Source: Amborella trichopoda (lineage: Eukaryota > Streptophyta > Magnoliopsida > Amborellales > Amborellaceae). Taken from it: a stretch of DNA of 64,000 nucleotides. The stretch spans positions 5,958,060 to 6,022,059 of the forward strand of contig NW_006499603.1 of assembly GCF_000471905.2 (NCBI RefSeq). The letters run 5' to 3'. The notes under the pieces were generated by a model, which searched no databases, had not been told where the DNA came from, and worked only from the letters and a program-made list of their open reading frames with translations. Both the position numbers and the translations under genes were made by a program. Positions 9,998 to 20,952 of this stretch are shown in pieces (positions within the stretch are counted from its first letter, which is position 1; each line of letters starts with the position of its first letter).

Positions 9998-12900
9998 CTA
10001 CTCTGTCACCAGCTCTGCCTCATGCTCTATCAAGGCGGTCACTTCTCCAAAGGAATACTTGAGGGCCAAAATGTTATCAAGAAGGATCTTGTCCTTTACT
10101 TCCCAAGCCCCAGTCTCCTTCTCCAGCTTGTCAAGCTTATGTGTCAGCTCTAATATCTTTGCCCTTAGAGCCATCACCTTGAGGTGATGGGCAATGGCCT
10201 CTTCAGTAAGATTGGATCGCTGAGAGGCTGTAGCATCCCTCTGTTATGTTTGGGTTTCTACCAGTTCGCGATAGCACAAAAATGAGAATTCCAAAGGGGA
10301 TAACTGCGAGCCCTCCAGCCATTGCATAGTTGCTTCTTTGCACAAGGCCTTTGTTCTCCACCCTTCTAGCTCATTTAAGACGCTATCAAAGTAAGGGACG
10401 AGCTTTGGTACTCCCCTTGCAAGGGCGACCTGCCTCAACTGCTGCATTGCACCATAAGTTTAGTAAGAGGCAGACTCTTTAGCCTCTGCATGCCTAGACG
10501 AAGCATATCCATCGTTATGCTAGACACCCCACTCAAGCTAAGCCTAGGCAGTGCTGCTGAGGCCGCTACAATGGGAAGAGTATCAGTCTCCACAGTAGAA
10601 CCTGAAGGGATTATAACCATGAGAGTCACCGGCTACTCCTGAGGGACTGTGAAGCCCAAGCTCTCACCATTTGCAGGTGCGGAAGGGGCCACAGTTTCAA
10701 CCTGCTCATCCCTCACAGCCTCCTCGCCTGGCTTGTCAGCCTCACCATTAGCAGGCTCGGGCCCTCCAAGGCCAGCCTCTTCTCCTCGCCCCTCTTTTTT
10801 TGTAGCGATCGTAATATGCTCCAAAACGGTTTCAGACCCTATAAGGCGAGTCCCTTCTCCCTTTTCCCTCTCTTCTTGAACCTCCATCTCCTCCTCGGTA
10901 GGTTTGACACCTTCTTCGCCCTTTTCCTTCCATGACAACCACTTCAGCCACAGGCTCCCCCATAAGACCCGCCTACTCTGCAGCCAAGGGTGCCGTCTTT
11001 GGGCCCTCAAAATCCGGCCCCTGGGGATGTACTATCACTGCATCCTCCATGGCTACATCACTTGAAACAATTTCCTGTTGCTTGGGTGGCCCCTCGTCAG
11101 TCCCTGGGGCACTAGCCTTTTCTATGACCACAAGCTCTACTGGGGCTTCCCTTTCCTCGGTAGGCACAGTAGCCTCCAGAGCTCTAGAAGCCTTCTCTGC
11201 CTTAGTCATCTCATCAAGGCCAGCCTCATTAGCCCCATTCACCGCCATCGAGACTGGGCCCTCTCCTTCAGCTGCGGGGCAGTAGGATCCGAGCCACCGG
11301 CTTGAGCCTCTGAAGGGTCAGAAGAAGGTTCAAGTGAAGGAGAAAGCGAACCCTCAAGAGCAGAGGATGATACAGAAGCACCAGGCGATATGTATGACTT
11401 CGAAGAAGCATTTGGCGAAGAGCCATTTTCCGGTTCTCGGACCACTTGAGGCTTGGACCACTTACACTTTGAAGCCCGACAGGCATGTGCATGAGGGACG
11501 GTCGGGGCAGCCCATTTCTTCTTATTTGCCTTTGCTTGAGTGGGAGCAACAGTTTCAAGAGTGCCTTTTCGAGAAGAGCCAACAGCGAGTTTGCTATGAG
11601 GGCTGCTCCCTATCATCTCGTTCAAATCTTGGACCGGGCGGCCTTTATGCCCTGCAACCTTGCGGCCTCTTTCCATTGGAAGATAGTAGAGAGATTGTAG
11701 AAAATGCTTTCTGTCTTCTGCTCTATGTCGAGAAACCATGGCAAAGACCTGTCCACGACAATTTGGCGAGGCCGTCCAAGGGTGTCCCAGTCCCAAGGAA
11801 AGCTCAGGGTGAATACCTCCCCCAGCGGAGGAGTCCTTGCCATCTTCCTCTCCTCGTCTCCTTGCTCCACCGAGAATTCTCCCCTTTCCAGGGGTGGCCG
11901 AAATCCCAGTACCCCTTACGGGTAATTTGCCACCAGATTCCATGGGCTTCAGTTTCTCGCACTTTTTTGTCGAAATATGTTAGCACAAACTTATTGACCT
12001 TTGTGAACTCCAAGCACGTGGCCCAAGCTGTGCGAATGTGCCTCAGAAGGAGCATAGTCTAGGCTCTTGCCCAGCTCGTCAACAAAGGCATGGTCTATGA
12101 GATTCCCTACTGGGAAGGCAGGCCTCATCATGTGGAGATGGTCGTTGTAAAACAAATAACGCGTGTGGTTGGGAGTATGGAAGATTCTTTCCGCCCTGCA
12201 ATCATCAGTAGAAAAGGGCCTCCAATTCTTTGATTCGGAGGCAGGTGCCCAGGAAATAACCCTCAAGCCAGCCATATACATAATGGATGGGGAAATGCGT
12301 CTTGAAGTCCCCTGGGAAGGCTTCGCCATCCACCATGCCATTCCCTCCTTCATCGCCTTGATAGACCTTCCCATTAGACACGACTTCTAAGCCGTAGTAG
12401 TTACTGTAAAGGACCGGCTGTGGAAGTGCATATTTTCACCCCCCTCGCCATGTCATAGGCCACATAGAAAGTGGCGGGACAGATACTGTCTGCTCCGTCG
12501 GGGAGAGCAAAGTTGCACTAGAAAAGTAACAAATAAGCGGTCAGGAAGATGTGCTCATTCTCCTTCCACAGCTCAAAAACTGATGGGGCCCCCTTCTTCG
12601 GTAGTTCAGTAGTTCGTCACAAACTCACCGAAATTCCATTGAGTTTCCGATGAACCCACTGCTGCTCCTCCTTCTTCTTCCAATAACCAGAGGACCGTCA
12701 GCTCCCTTGACTTCTCTGCAACGTCCCCTTCAACTTCAAGACTATCGAAAAAGCACCACTACTCCAGTAGAGCGCCACTGCAAATCTCGCTAAGGCTTTG
12801 AGAAGCCCCGTTCCTTGCTCAAGAAGCCTTGACACTCTCTGAAAATGTTCGCAATCATGTCGCGAGGACTCGGGAGCTTTTGAAGCTTACCAGAAAGCTC

Positions 12901-12999
12901 TGAAGGCCTGTCTGTTGCAAACTTTGGCTGGGAAACTCTCGCTGGAAGTCTCCTGCCAGAACCTCCGGCTCTCTCTCTCTCTCTAAAAACTCTCTTCAA
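9998..12999 (-). pseudogene. Antisense additional ORF with PMD-like region, element A
   Basis: Read on the minus strand against the orientation of the element. Near 12570-12410 one frame gives ELWKENEHIFLTAYLLL and CPATFYVAYDMARG; near 12375-12215 another gives FKTHFPIHYVYGWLEGYF. Together these resemble the plant mobile domain (aminotransferase-like), a domain shared by host proteins and transposons. It is followed by a Pro/Ser/Glu-rich acidic region (11943-10633) and an uninterrupted coiled-coil C-terminus (about 10230-9998, rich in L/K/E heptads) ending at a TAG. Several frameshifts and stops break it. The plus-strand copy at 32065-33400 has the same acidic-to-coiled-coil order. The PMD call is by eye and moderately confident; the role of this ORF in the element is unknown. 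Confidence 0.65.
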
Positions 13000-13042
13000 C
13001 TATTTTACCCTTCGGTAAAACACTAAAATGGGGTTTTCTCCC

Positions 13043-13049
13043 TTTTATA
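13043..13049 (-). promoter_or_regulatory. TATA box of the antisense ORF
   Basis: Minus strand TATAAAAGGG, about 50 bp upstream of the first methionine frame at 12999, with a GA-rich leader between. The same box with the same flanks recurs in element C at 47926-47932. This suggests that the antisense ORF has its own promoter, separate from the LTR. Confidence 0.6.
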
Positions 13050-13156
13050 CTTGGCAGTGCCACAAACTGCCCCTTACAAGTTTGAAAAGATGCTGCAGTC
13101 CCTAACTTCTGATGGCAATAAGACCAGGCCGGGGTGGGTCAAGCCCAAGACCCGAA

Positions 13157-13320
13157 AGGAGCTATCGCCGCGGGCTTCATCAAGGAGCTATTGCTGTGCG
13201 CTTCGTCAAGGAGCTATCGCCGTGCGCTTCGTCAAGGAGCTATCACCCTCCGCTTCGTCAAGGGGCTATTGCCACGCGCTTTGTCAAGGGTTATCACCGC
13301 GCGCTTTATCAATTATTTTG
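13157..13320. repeat. 26-bp tandem repeat
   Basis: Units of the type ggagctatcgccgtgcgctt + cgtcaa repeat about six times. The core ctatcgcc(g)...cttc is shared with the LTR leader arrays (for example 7968-8010), which suggests repeat exchange between the LTR and the internal spacer. Confidence 0.85.
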
Positions 13321-13559
13321 CGTCATGTGCCTCACCAAGTGGCTAATGCTTCGCGCCATTCATCAAGGGCCTAACGTCGCGAGTGCCATCCAGAACATAG
13401 CGCCGTGCACATGCCACGACACTCCCATATGGGCCTTCGTCCTGCATCCCTAGGAAATTCATTTCTTGCACCCCAGTCTCACTCTTCTCGAGTCAAGCCT
13501 CCGGTTACAGCTCGATTCCCAACAGAGTCACTTTCCCTTACCACAGCCCTAGTCCTTGC

Positions 13560-14660
13560 CGCATGACCTTAAACTGCACAACCACGGTCTAGTTGCACGA
13601 CCTTAAACTGCATGGTCCAAACCATATGACCCTAAACTGTAGTGGAGGTCTAGTTGCACAACCTTAAACTGCATGGTCCTAACTGCATGACTTTAAACTG
13701 CATAGCCATGGTCAGAGCTACAAGAACTTAAAGCTGTAACGCACGACGCAACAAATAGTCCACACGCATGACCTTAACTGTGAAATGGATGTACCTCTTC
13801 GATCAGGTGTATTCCGTTGACGTCCTTAGTGAAGTTAAGTGTATGCAAAAGAAGAAGAGGGTCGCCTTACCCATTCCAATCCCCGATGTGTCTTTTCACA
13901 CCAACATCCCTAGTAGGAGTCACATCCTATTATGACCCATTATCCCTAGGGAGTTAGGGTCATTCTTATCTTTCAACCCCCAGTGGGGTTGCATCTGTAC
14001 TCTGGCCTGTCATTCACAACAGAGTTACATCATACCATTGCTCATCATCCCCAAGGGAGTCACACTTACCCTCTTAATCCCTAGTGAAGTCCACTTCTGC
14101 TTACCTCTCCTTGTGGGGCCACCATCTTTATCTAAATCTCTCTGCTTGTGTATAGCCTTAACTATCTTTATCCCCAGAAAATCAGATTGCTATCCACATA
14201 CCTATCCTCCATGTAGCTTCACCAACATGGCGACCCACACATGGTTCGTGCTGCATGACCCTATACTGCACAGTCGTGGTCTAGCTGCATGACCCTAAAC
14301 TGCACAGCCATGGTCCAACCTATATGACATTAAACTGTAGTAGAGGTCTAATTGCATGACCTTAAATTGCCTAGTCCTAGCTGCATGACTTTAAACTGCA
14401 TAGCCACGGTCCGAACTATATGACCATAAACCATAGTATACATCCTAGCTGCATGACATTAAAAGGCTCAACATCATGGTTCAAACTATATGACCCTAAA
14501 CTGTAGCGGAGGTCTAATTGCACGACCTTAAACTGCCTGGTCCTAGCTGCATGACTTTAAACTGCATAACCACGGTCCAAGCCATATGACCTTAAACCAT
14601 AGTGCACATCTTGGCCGCATGACAATAAACTACTTTGCGCAGGTCTAGGAGGCATGACCT
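13560..14660. repeat. Interrupted array of accttaaactgcat units
   Basis: The words tgca(c/t)gac(c/t)ttaaactgca and atatgacc(c/t)taaact(g)tag recur at roughly 36-45 bp in two blocks (about 13560-13760 and 14240-14660), separated by a segment of repeated 'gagtcac/cccca' words. The homologous array in element C is at 48470-48800 and 49300-49530. Confidence 0.8.
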
Positions 14661-17372
14661 TAAAGATTCCCCCACACATATGCGCACACGACCTTTACGT
14701 GCATCTTCACACATGCCTTCCCTAACCAACCTGCTCGTGTGTGCACACCACCTTCATTGCTTCCTCAATGAACCCATTCACTTCACTATCACTATTCATC
14801 ATTCTTTAGTGACTCTCACCCATGCCCACAAAACGACGAGTCATCTCGCCACCCATACTCGTTGTCAGCTAGTGGGTCACCACTTTTCACCCACCTTTCA
14901 TGCATCTTCCATCTTTCATGGGCAGCCTCGCACCATCTCCCCAAAGTGAGTCAAAACCACCACCATACTCACTCCATGGCCTCCATAGACTGCCATTCAT
15001 CACCACTATGGTCCTGCTGTATGACCCTAAACTATAGTGTATGTGCTGGCCGTATGATGTTAAAAGGCTTCACACAGGTCTAGAAAGCATGACCTCAAAC
15101 ACACCTTCACAAAAAACAGGCATGGTGTACACTTGGACAAGGGAACGCCATGAGTATAAATGATGGACGGGCATGGTCACGAAACCATGAGTAAAAGAGT
15201 TAGGTGAAAACAAAAACCCAGGCACGGTGAAAACCCCAAAATGGAAATGTGAGAAAAAACAAATGAAGAGGGCAGACATGGCTGTAAGGTCATAGGTAAA
15301 AGAGCAAAAAAAAACGAAGGAAATTGGTGAAAACCATCTTTATGGTGCCACTTCTCCTGTTCAAGTGAAAACTCGCAAAGGGCCCTTGGACAGACAAAAT
15401 AGGTTGACGCAGCACCACAGCCTCAGCTGACACACATTTGCCAAATAATCATAATTATGGTTAGCGGGGTATACACAAAATCCTCAACTGCCAGCATCCA
15501 ATCCAATCACAACACAAAATGGCTCACCCGAGAGTGAGAGCCTCATAAGATCTCTCACACTTGACCGAAAGATCCCTCCAAAATGCTAAAGATCCCCATG
15601 AAAGCAAGAAATAGACAAAGCCAGGGCCTAACCTGCCGGAGACTTTAGGGTTATTCCTCGCCATGAGGTCTCCTTGCTACAAACCTTCCTTAGCCGACAT
15701 GCCCAGATTTTTGGACCTGGCAGGATGGGGCCCATGAGGTTGCCTCACCAAAATTCCCCTTAGCCGATAGGTCCAGATCTTTGGGACAGGTCAGAAGCCC
15801 CCGACTGGACCCCGCTAGATGTGATATACATAGATACCCTGATCATCAAAAACAAACCTGGTGTAGTAGTAAGCAATGCCGACCAAAGGTTCATAGCACT
15901 TGGCCACCACATAGGCCCTATTCTGACCAATGAGATCCCTACAAAATCCTCAAGCTGTCAGAATCACAAATAGTCCGTCAAGTGTGAGGATTTCAATATG
16001 ATCCCTCAAAATTATCTTCTCCCCCTAAAGTCTCCACGGATGGACCCGTACATTGCGTCAAGTCGTCCGCGCATCTTAGTTACAGTATTGCGTGGATCTC
16101 CTCGACATTCACGTAGTCCTGTGGCTAGCCAGGCAAAATTTCCTGAATAATTGTATTTCTCGCTTCTCTCGAAGCACAATATTCAATGGAGCATGCTGTT
16201 GGAAGACATTTTTCATCATCATGGGTCCCTGGTCAATAAAGCTTAACAAATAGTGAAATTTCAACAATCTCAGAATAGCTCCAGAATTGACCAAAAACTT
16301 CATAAGGACTCTCAAAAGTCTCCTGCTATGTTTCGTCTTATTCTAACATGTTTAAGGCACCTCGGTAGAGAAACAGTTTCGTGTCTCAATTTACTGTGGG
16401 ACCATCACCATCAGATCCGGCATGGTTGAAAACCCCCAAGGGTCAAATTTCAGCTTGACCGGACATCCCAAGAAGACGTTATAGGCAAAAGAGCGAAATA
16501 AGAGGAGTCGCACGCTATTCCCGTGCGGCCACCCTGCAACTCAACTCCATTAAAGGGGCAGTCACGACTAGTGAATTTTGATGCTCATATCTCACCCGTC
16601 TCAATTTTGTAAGCGTGTTCATCTCATCAAGGCGAGCGTTTCGATATGTGGCACGCTTGGTTATGACGTCCGAGCGCGAAGAAAAGCTAGAGAGAAGTTG
16701 CTGATTCGTAAAGAAATTACATGAAAATCAGTAGCGTCATGCCACACTCAAACAAACAAATCACATTGCTCGCTGGCCCGATCGATGTGAAACGAATTCC
16801 ATCGTGTGAGTAAGGTCTAGGGCTATCTCTAGTCTTGACCCCGTACATGATGAACGGTCAAATTCCACACATGAAGCCGATGAAATGACTACAAATTACG
16901 TCGCTGAAATTCCAGATTCCAGCCAAAACTTCAAAGTTGCAAAATCAACGTATGCACGGAATCGAACTGCGTTTTTTTGCCCTGTGATCGTGACAACATG
17001 CTTAGTGTGATCCAGTGAAGAAATCACATCAAATCATCAAGGAACGAGCACTCAATCAATCCAAATTTTCAAGATTCATTCAAGTTTAGAGTCATATGAT
17101 CGTGCCCTAAAAACACGATCCATGGCTCAAAGTTGGTGTCAAATCGATCGCCATGCTGAGCCCAACAAGAAAACAATCATTTTTCAATCAAACAGGCATC
17201 AGAACAACCCTAGATCATTATGAAAAATCGTGCATGTTCTAGGGCAACACAGAGACTGTCTTAGAATTCCACAACTTGTTAGGAAGGGGCAAATATGTCA
17301 TTTTGCACCCCCGTTCTATTTTTTTTAATTTAGTTAGATCTTAATTTCCAGCAATTAGGTTTAATTTGATCA

Positions 17373-17405
17373 ATCCACCCATGTTTGGGCACAGTTCGAT
17401 ATATA
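17373..17405 (+). promoter_or_regulatory. LTR core promoter: conserved box plus TATA
   Basis: ATCCACCCATGTTTGGG (17373-17389), then TATATA at 17400-17405, the same arrangement as in the other Tat LTRs. Confidence 0.7.
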
Positions 17406-18986
17406 CCACATACCATTATTGTACACAAAGGCTTAAAACCCTTCACCAAAGAGAATTTTTGCTTAATAGAATTCCCTTTCCTTGTCATTGTTGGGTCACG
17501 TTTGGAGAGAGAGTAAGGAGAGAGAAACCTTTGGAGCAGTACCCCTAAGCTCAAGGTAAATCTTCTCTCTCTTCTTTTCTTTCTTCTTCTTTTTCTTCAT
17601 TTGAGCCTCCCACAGAGGCCATCTACGGCAGTGGAAGTGCCGTGCGTGCCTCTTAATTATTTTTTTTCCCCATCCTGTGGTTTCATAGGTCACGCATGGC
17701 GATGGCAGTGCCATGCCCGAGCTGCTTTCCCTGTTCTGTTAGTTCATCTCTATCTCTCAGTGAGGTTTGCATATGGTGCTGCTCATCGCCGTTCGCAAAT
17801 GTATCCTCGACGCCTTAGTGAAGAAAATAGACAGAGATACTTATTGCTGCCCACTAGGGTCTCCCCCTGTTGCGCGCCCATCACAAACGACGATGTCTAT
17901 CGCTGCCCACAAGAGGTCGCGGTAACACTTGTTGCCATCCACAAGCTTCCTTTGTGTGATCGGTGCTTATCACCATCCATGAACTTCCTTCATGCGCTCA
18001 ATGCCTATCGCTGCCTGCGAGCTTCCTTCGTGTGCTTGGTGCCTATTTCCATCTGCGAACTTCCTTTGAGTGCTTGGTGCCTATCGCCGTTCCCGAGCTT
18101 CCTTCGTACGCTCGGTGCCTATCGCCGTCCGCAAGCCTTCTTCGTGCTCTTGGTGCCTATCACCTTGTGCAGGCTGTTCTTGCATCCCACACCTATTGTC
18201 GTGTGCTTGGTAAGAACTGTCGCCGCGCACTCGCAAATGGCTATCGTCGCACGCTTCACAAGAGGCTATCGTAGCCCACGTAGGGGTGTATTGCCTTCTT
18301 GTGTGGTCCCAACGGCGATGCCTAGCACTGCCCGTAGTTCACTGCTCGCCCTCTAACCATGAGCAGTAGTGTTTAGCACCGTCCTAGGGCTGTGACACTG
18401 CTACTCCACAGTTGTGGGTGGTGATGCTTAGCGCCGTCGCCATCTCATGCATTTTCTTCATTCCCTTCTCACTTGACCTAGGGTGGACTTAGTCTAGTAT
18501 TGCCATAACGGTCTGGCTGTCGAGCAGTATAGCCGTCATGTTGGTCCTGAGGACCATGCCTGTCTTGCTGCCACATCAGATTAGGATTTCGAGTAGTATT
18601 GTTGTTGCGCTGGTCTTCAGTACCATGCACCTCTTGCTACCGCTCCGAGTCAGTCACTGTCCACTTATCGTGCTAGTCTCGTCCCTTCATCAAGTTCCCT
18701 TCTATTTTCTATCTTTATTTGAACCTTCCACTTCATCTCCCTCTCATATGAACGTACATTGCCCTAAGTCAAGGGTGAGTCCCTTTGGCCCACTTGTCTT
18801 GAAAATTAGCCATGTTAGTGCTGCGTAGAAACAAGGTGATCGTAGGTCAAGGGAGGAAGGCAATTCTGAACCAGTTAAATAGCTGGGGGAACTTTCTTCA
18901 TGATCTAAGAGGGCGCCTACGTGAGCCAACCTGAGTAAGTCCTGAATCCACCTTAAATTCCTTTCTCATTGGTTGGTATCCCTGCC

Positions 18987-19050
18987 CTTGCTCTTGAGCA
19001 AAGTTCCTAAGAGGGCGATCTCATGTCTCGGGTTCCCTAGAAACCCGAGA
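18987..19050 (+). other. Two consecutive hairpins near LTR 3' end
   Basis: Hairpin 1 pairs TTGCTC with GAGCAA (18988-19002). Hairpin 2 pairs TCTCGGGTT with AAACCCGAGA (19026-19050). Equivalent hairpins with different stem sequences occur at the matching place in other Tat LTRs. They lie in the transcribed leader just upstream of the primer site. Confidence 0.65.
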
Positions 19051-19103
19051 TACGTGTCGCCAGATCGTCTAGATCCGAAGTGCGAGAACAAGGAATGTAA
19101 CCA

Positions 19104-19108
19104 CACAT
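19104..19108. other. Right target-site duplication of element A
   Basis: Reads cacat, directly after the LTR terminus acca, and is followed by gttcag, the continuation of the host array. Confidence 0.8.
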
Positions 19109-19199
19109 GTTCAGCATCACACTATCACATATTCATATTTTCTACAATTTCAAGTAGTGACAGCCGGTCAAAAACAGGGTCATAACTTCCGATCCATTT

Positions 19200-19900
19200 A
19201 AAATTCGAAGATGGTTCCAGAACCAATTTTACACTATTTAGCTTTTAAATGGGTGTAGTTTGAAAGCATTTGGACCTAATACAATGAAAACATGTTATCT
19301 GGAATCTGCTGCACAATTATAACAGTCACATGTCCCTCTTTGAAAAGTTATAAATTTGAATCCATTAATTATTCTAAGATGTTTTCAAATCCAAAGTTCG
19401 AGTAAAGACACATATATTTCCAACAAGGGTTGTTTGAAAGCATTTGAACCCCATGTAATTATTCAAAAATTCATGACAACGAAAATGACAGTTCTAGAAA
19501 TCTAGTAAATTATGTCAACAGTGACATACACTCCCTTGCATAACTTTCAATCTAAGAGGAATTTCAAAATACTTTCAACATGAAACTTTAAGTCAACTCA
19601 AAGATCTTTCAAGTGGAAGTGGTTTGAGAGAAATTTGACTTCATTTGGTTAGTCAAAACTCATGGAAACAGCAGTGATAGCTTGAAATTCAGTACAATCC
19701 TTTAACAGTGACATACCTACACATTTTGACACGTAACCTCTCATTTATAGGGAATTTAAACATTATTTAAACATGAACATTTCAATAGATTCACATATCT
19801 TTCCAATGGCAGTGATTTGAGGTCTTTTGGACTTCATTTAATTATTAAAAATCCTATTACAAAGACATATATATTCTTGGGATTTCACACTGTCACTTAA
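19200..19900. repeat. Degenerate ~180-bp tandem repeat inside LTR
   Basis: Four diverged units are marked by ggtttga.ag.atttgga(c/a)c-type words near 19258, 19432, 19622 and 19808 (spacings about 175-190 bp), and by recurring acagtgacata and catgaaa words between them. Confidence 0.6.
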
Positions 19901-20474
19901 CGTGCTTCAAGAACATGCCTCATCAAATACTCAAAAACTTTTCCATTTACAAAAGATAACAACATGGAGTTCCTTACTTCTTTCTATAAATTTAATGGGG
20001 CATTTTTCTACCAATTTTCACAAATAACAGAGTCATTTACAGCTCTAAAATGCATCAAGCAATAAGGCTTCAATCTGCAAAAATAGTGCATGATTCTACT
20101 AACATGTTAATCACTTCTTACCTCAACATTCACACTTGAAATTTTCCCTAATCTCATTCCTCAAAACTATGGGTAAAAGGATGATTTAATCCACTTACTT
20201 TGTGTGAAAGGTTCCTCAAAACTGCTTCTGGTAGTCCACTCAAGCTTCCATCAGTTGCTACAAGGGGTCACAGTGGGCACAAAGGTAAAAAGGCTCGAAG
20301 TGTGGGGCTCTAGTGAGAGAGAGGGTGAGAATGAATGACACGTGAGAGAGAGGGCTTATGTACCCTGCTGGCTGGGCTGGCTGTCCCACGCTAGACAAGT
20401 GGCAAGTGCCACACATGCACAAGGACAAGTGCCATGTGTGGCATCATGCATTTGGTAAGTGGCAGTCTTGTTCA

Positions 20475-20950
20475 TCACGACGGTAACACAAAAGGCGATA
20501 ACACAAAAGGTGATAACACAAAAGGCGATACACAAACGACGATAACACAAAAGATGATAACACAAAAGGTGATAACACAAAAGGCGATAACACAAAGCTG
20601 ATAACACAAAAGGCGATAACACAAACGACGATAACACAAAAGGCGATAGCACAAAAGGCGATAACACAAAAGGCAATAACACAAATGGTGATAACACAAA
20701 AGTGATAACACAAAAGGCGATAACACAAACGACGATAACACAAAAGGCGATGACACAAAAGGTGATAACACAAAAGGTGATAACACAAACGATGATAACA
20801 CAAACAACGATAACACAAAAGGCGATAACACAAACGACGATAACACAAAAGGCGATAGTACAAAAGACCATAACACAAAGGCGATAACACAAAAGGCGAT
20901 AACACAAAAGGCGATAATATAAAAAGCAATAACACAAAAGGTGATAACAC
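20475..20950. repeat. 15-bp tandem array, about 31 units
   Basis: The unit gataacacaaaaggc is repeated almost without interruption, with variants (aaacgac, aaatggt). The 15-bp period opens three overlapping minus-strand frames of 168-193 codons with repeating Val/Leu/Cys/Phe peptides. These are not genes. Confidence 0.95.
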
Positions 20951-20952
20951 TT

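Larger units (their letters stand above)
13050..16196 (+). other. Element A repeat-rich 3' spacer and polypurine region
   Basis: Non-coding region between the antisense promoter and the 3' LTR, collinear with 47935-51093 in element C. It contains a 26-bp array (13157-13320), a longer array of accttaaactgcat words (13560-14660), and unique-looking DNA with cgaactg/aggtcc blocks (15400-16100). The last bases before the LTR are aatggagcatgc; the homologous site in C, gggcggggcatgc, is more G-rich and probably closer to the original polypurine tract. No coding sequence was recognised. Confidence 0.7.
5852..19103 (+). mobile_element. Tat-type LTR retrotransposon A (nested, decayed)
   Basis: A 13.25-kb Ty3/gypsy element bounded by LTRs that begin TGTTGGAAGACATTTTT and flanked by a 5-bp target duplication. 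Order on the plus strand: 5' LTR lacking its last ~125 bp (5852-8767), protease C-terminus and protease-RT linker (8768-9940), antisense PMD-like ORF (12999-9998), repeat-rich non-coding spacer (13050-16196), 3' LTR (16197-19103). Primer site, gag, RT, RNase H and integrase are missing. A downstream ORF on the opposite strand is a known feature of some Tat-lineage elements such as Grande and Retand. The element cannot be autonomous. Confidence 0.85.
16197..19103 (+). mobile_element. Element A 3' LTR (complete, 2.9 kb)
   Basis: Runs from TGTTGGAAGAC to a terminus ending acca, then the target-site copy cacat. It contains the conserved promoter box (17373-17389) with TATA at 17400-17405, a pyrimidine-rich tract (17560-17600), the 36-bp leader array (17940-18190) and two hairpins near the end (18987-19003 and 19026-19050). 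The similarity to 5852-8767 is obvious but scattered substitutions are frequent, which suggests an old insertion. No divergence was computed. Confidence 0.85.

Noticed and set aside
10649..12390. Plus-strand frames opposite the antisense ORF (for example 11334-12062, 242 codons)
   Set aside because: The domain-like motifs and coiled coil are on the minus strand; the plus frames are shadows caused by GC-biased coding composition.
20475..20950. CRISPR-like array
   Set aside because: Units are contiguous 15-mers with no unique spacers, in a eukaryotic retrotransposon LTR.
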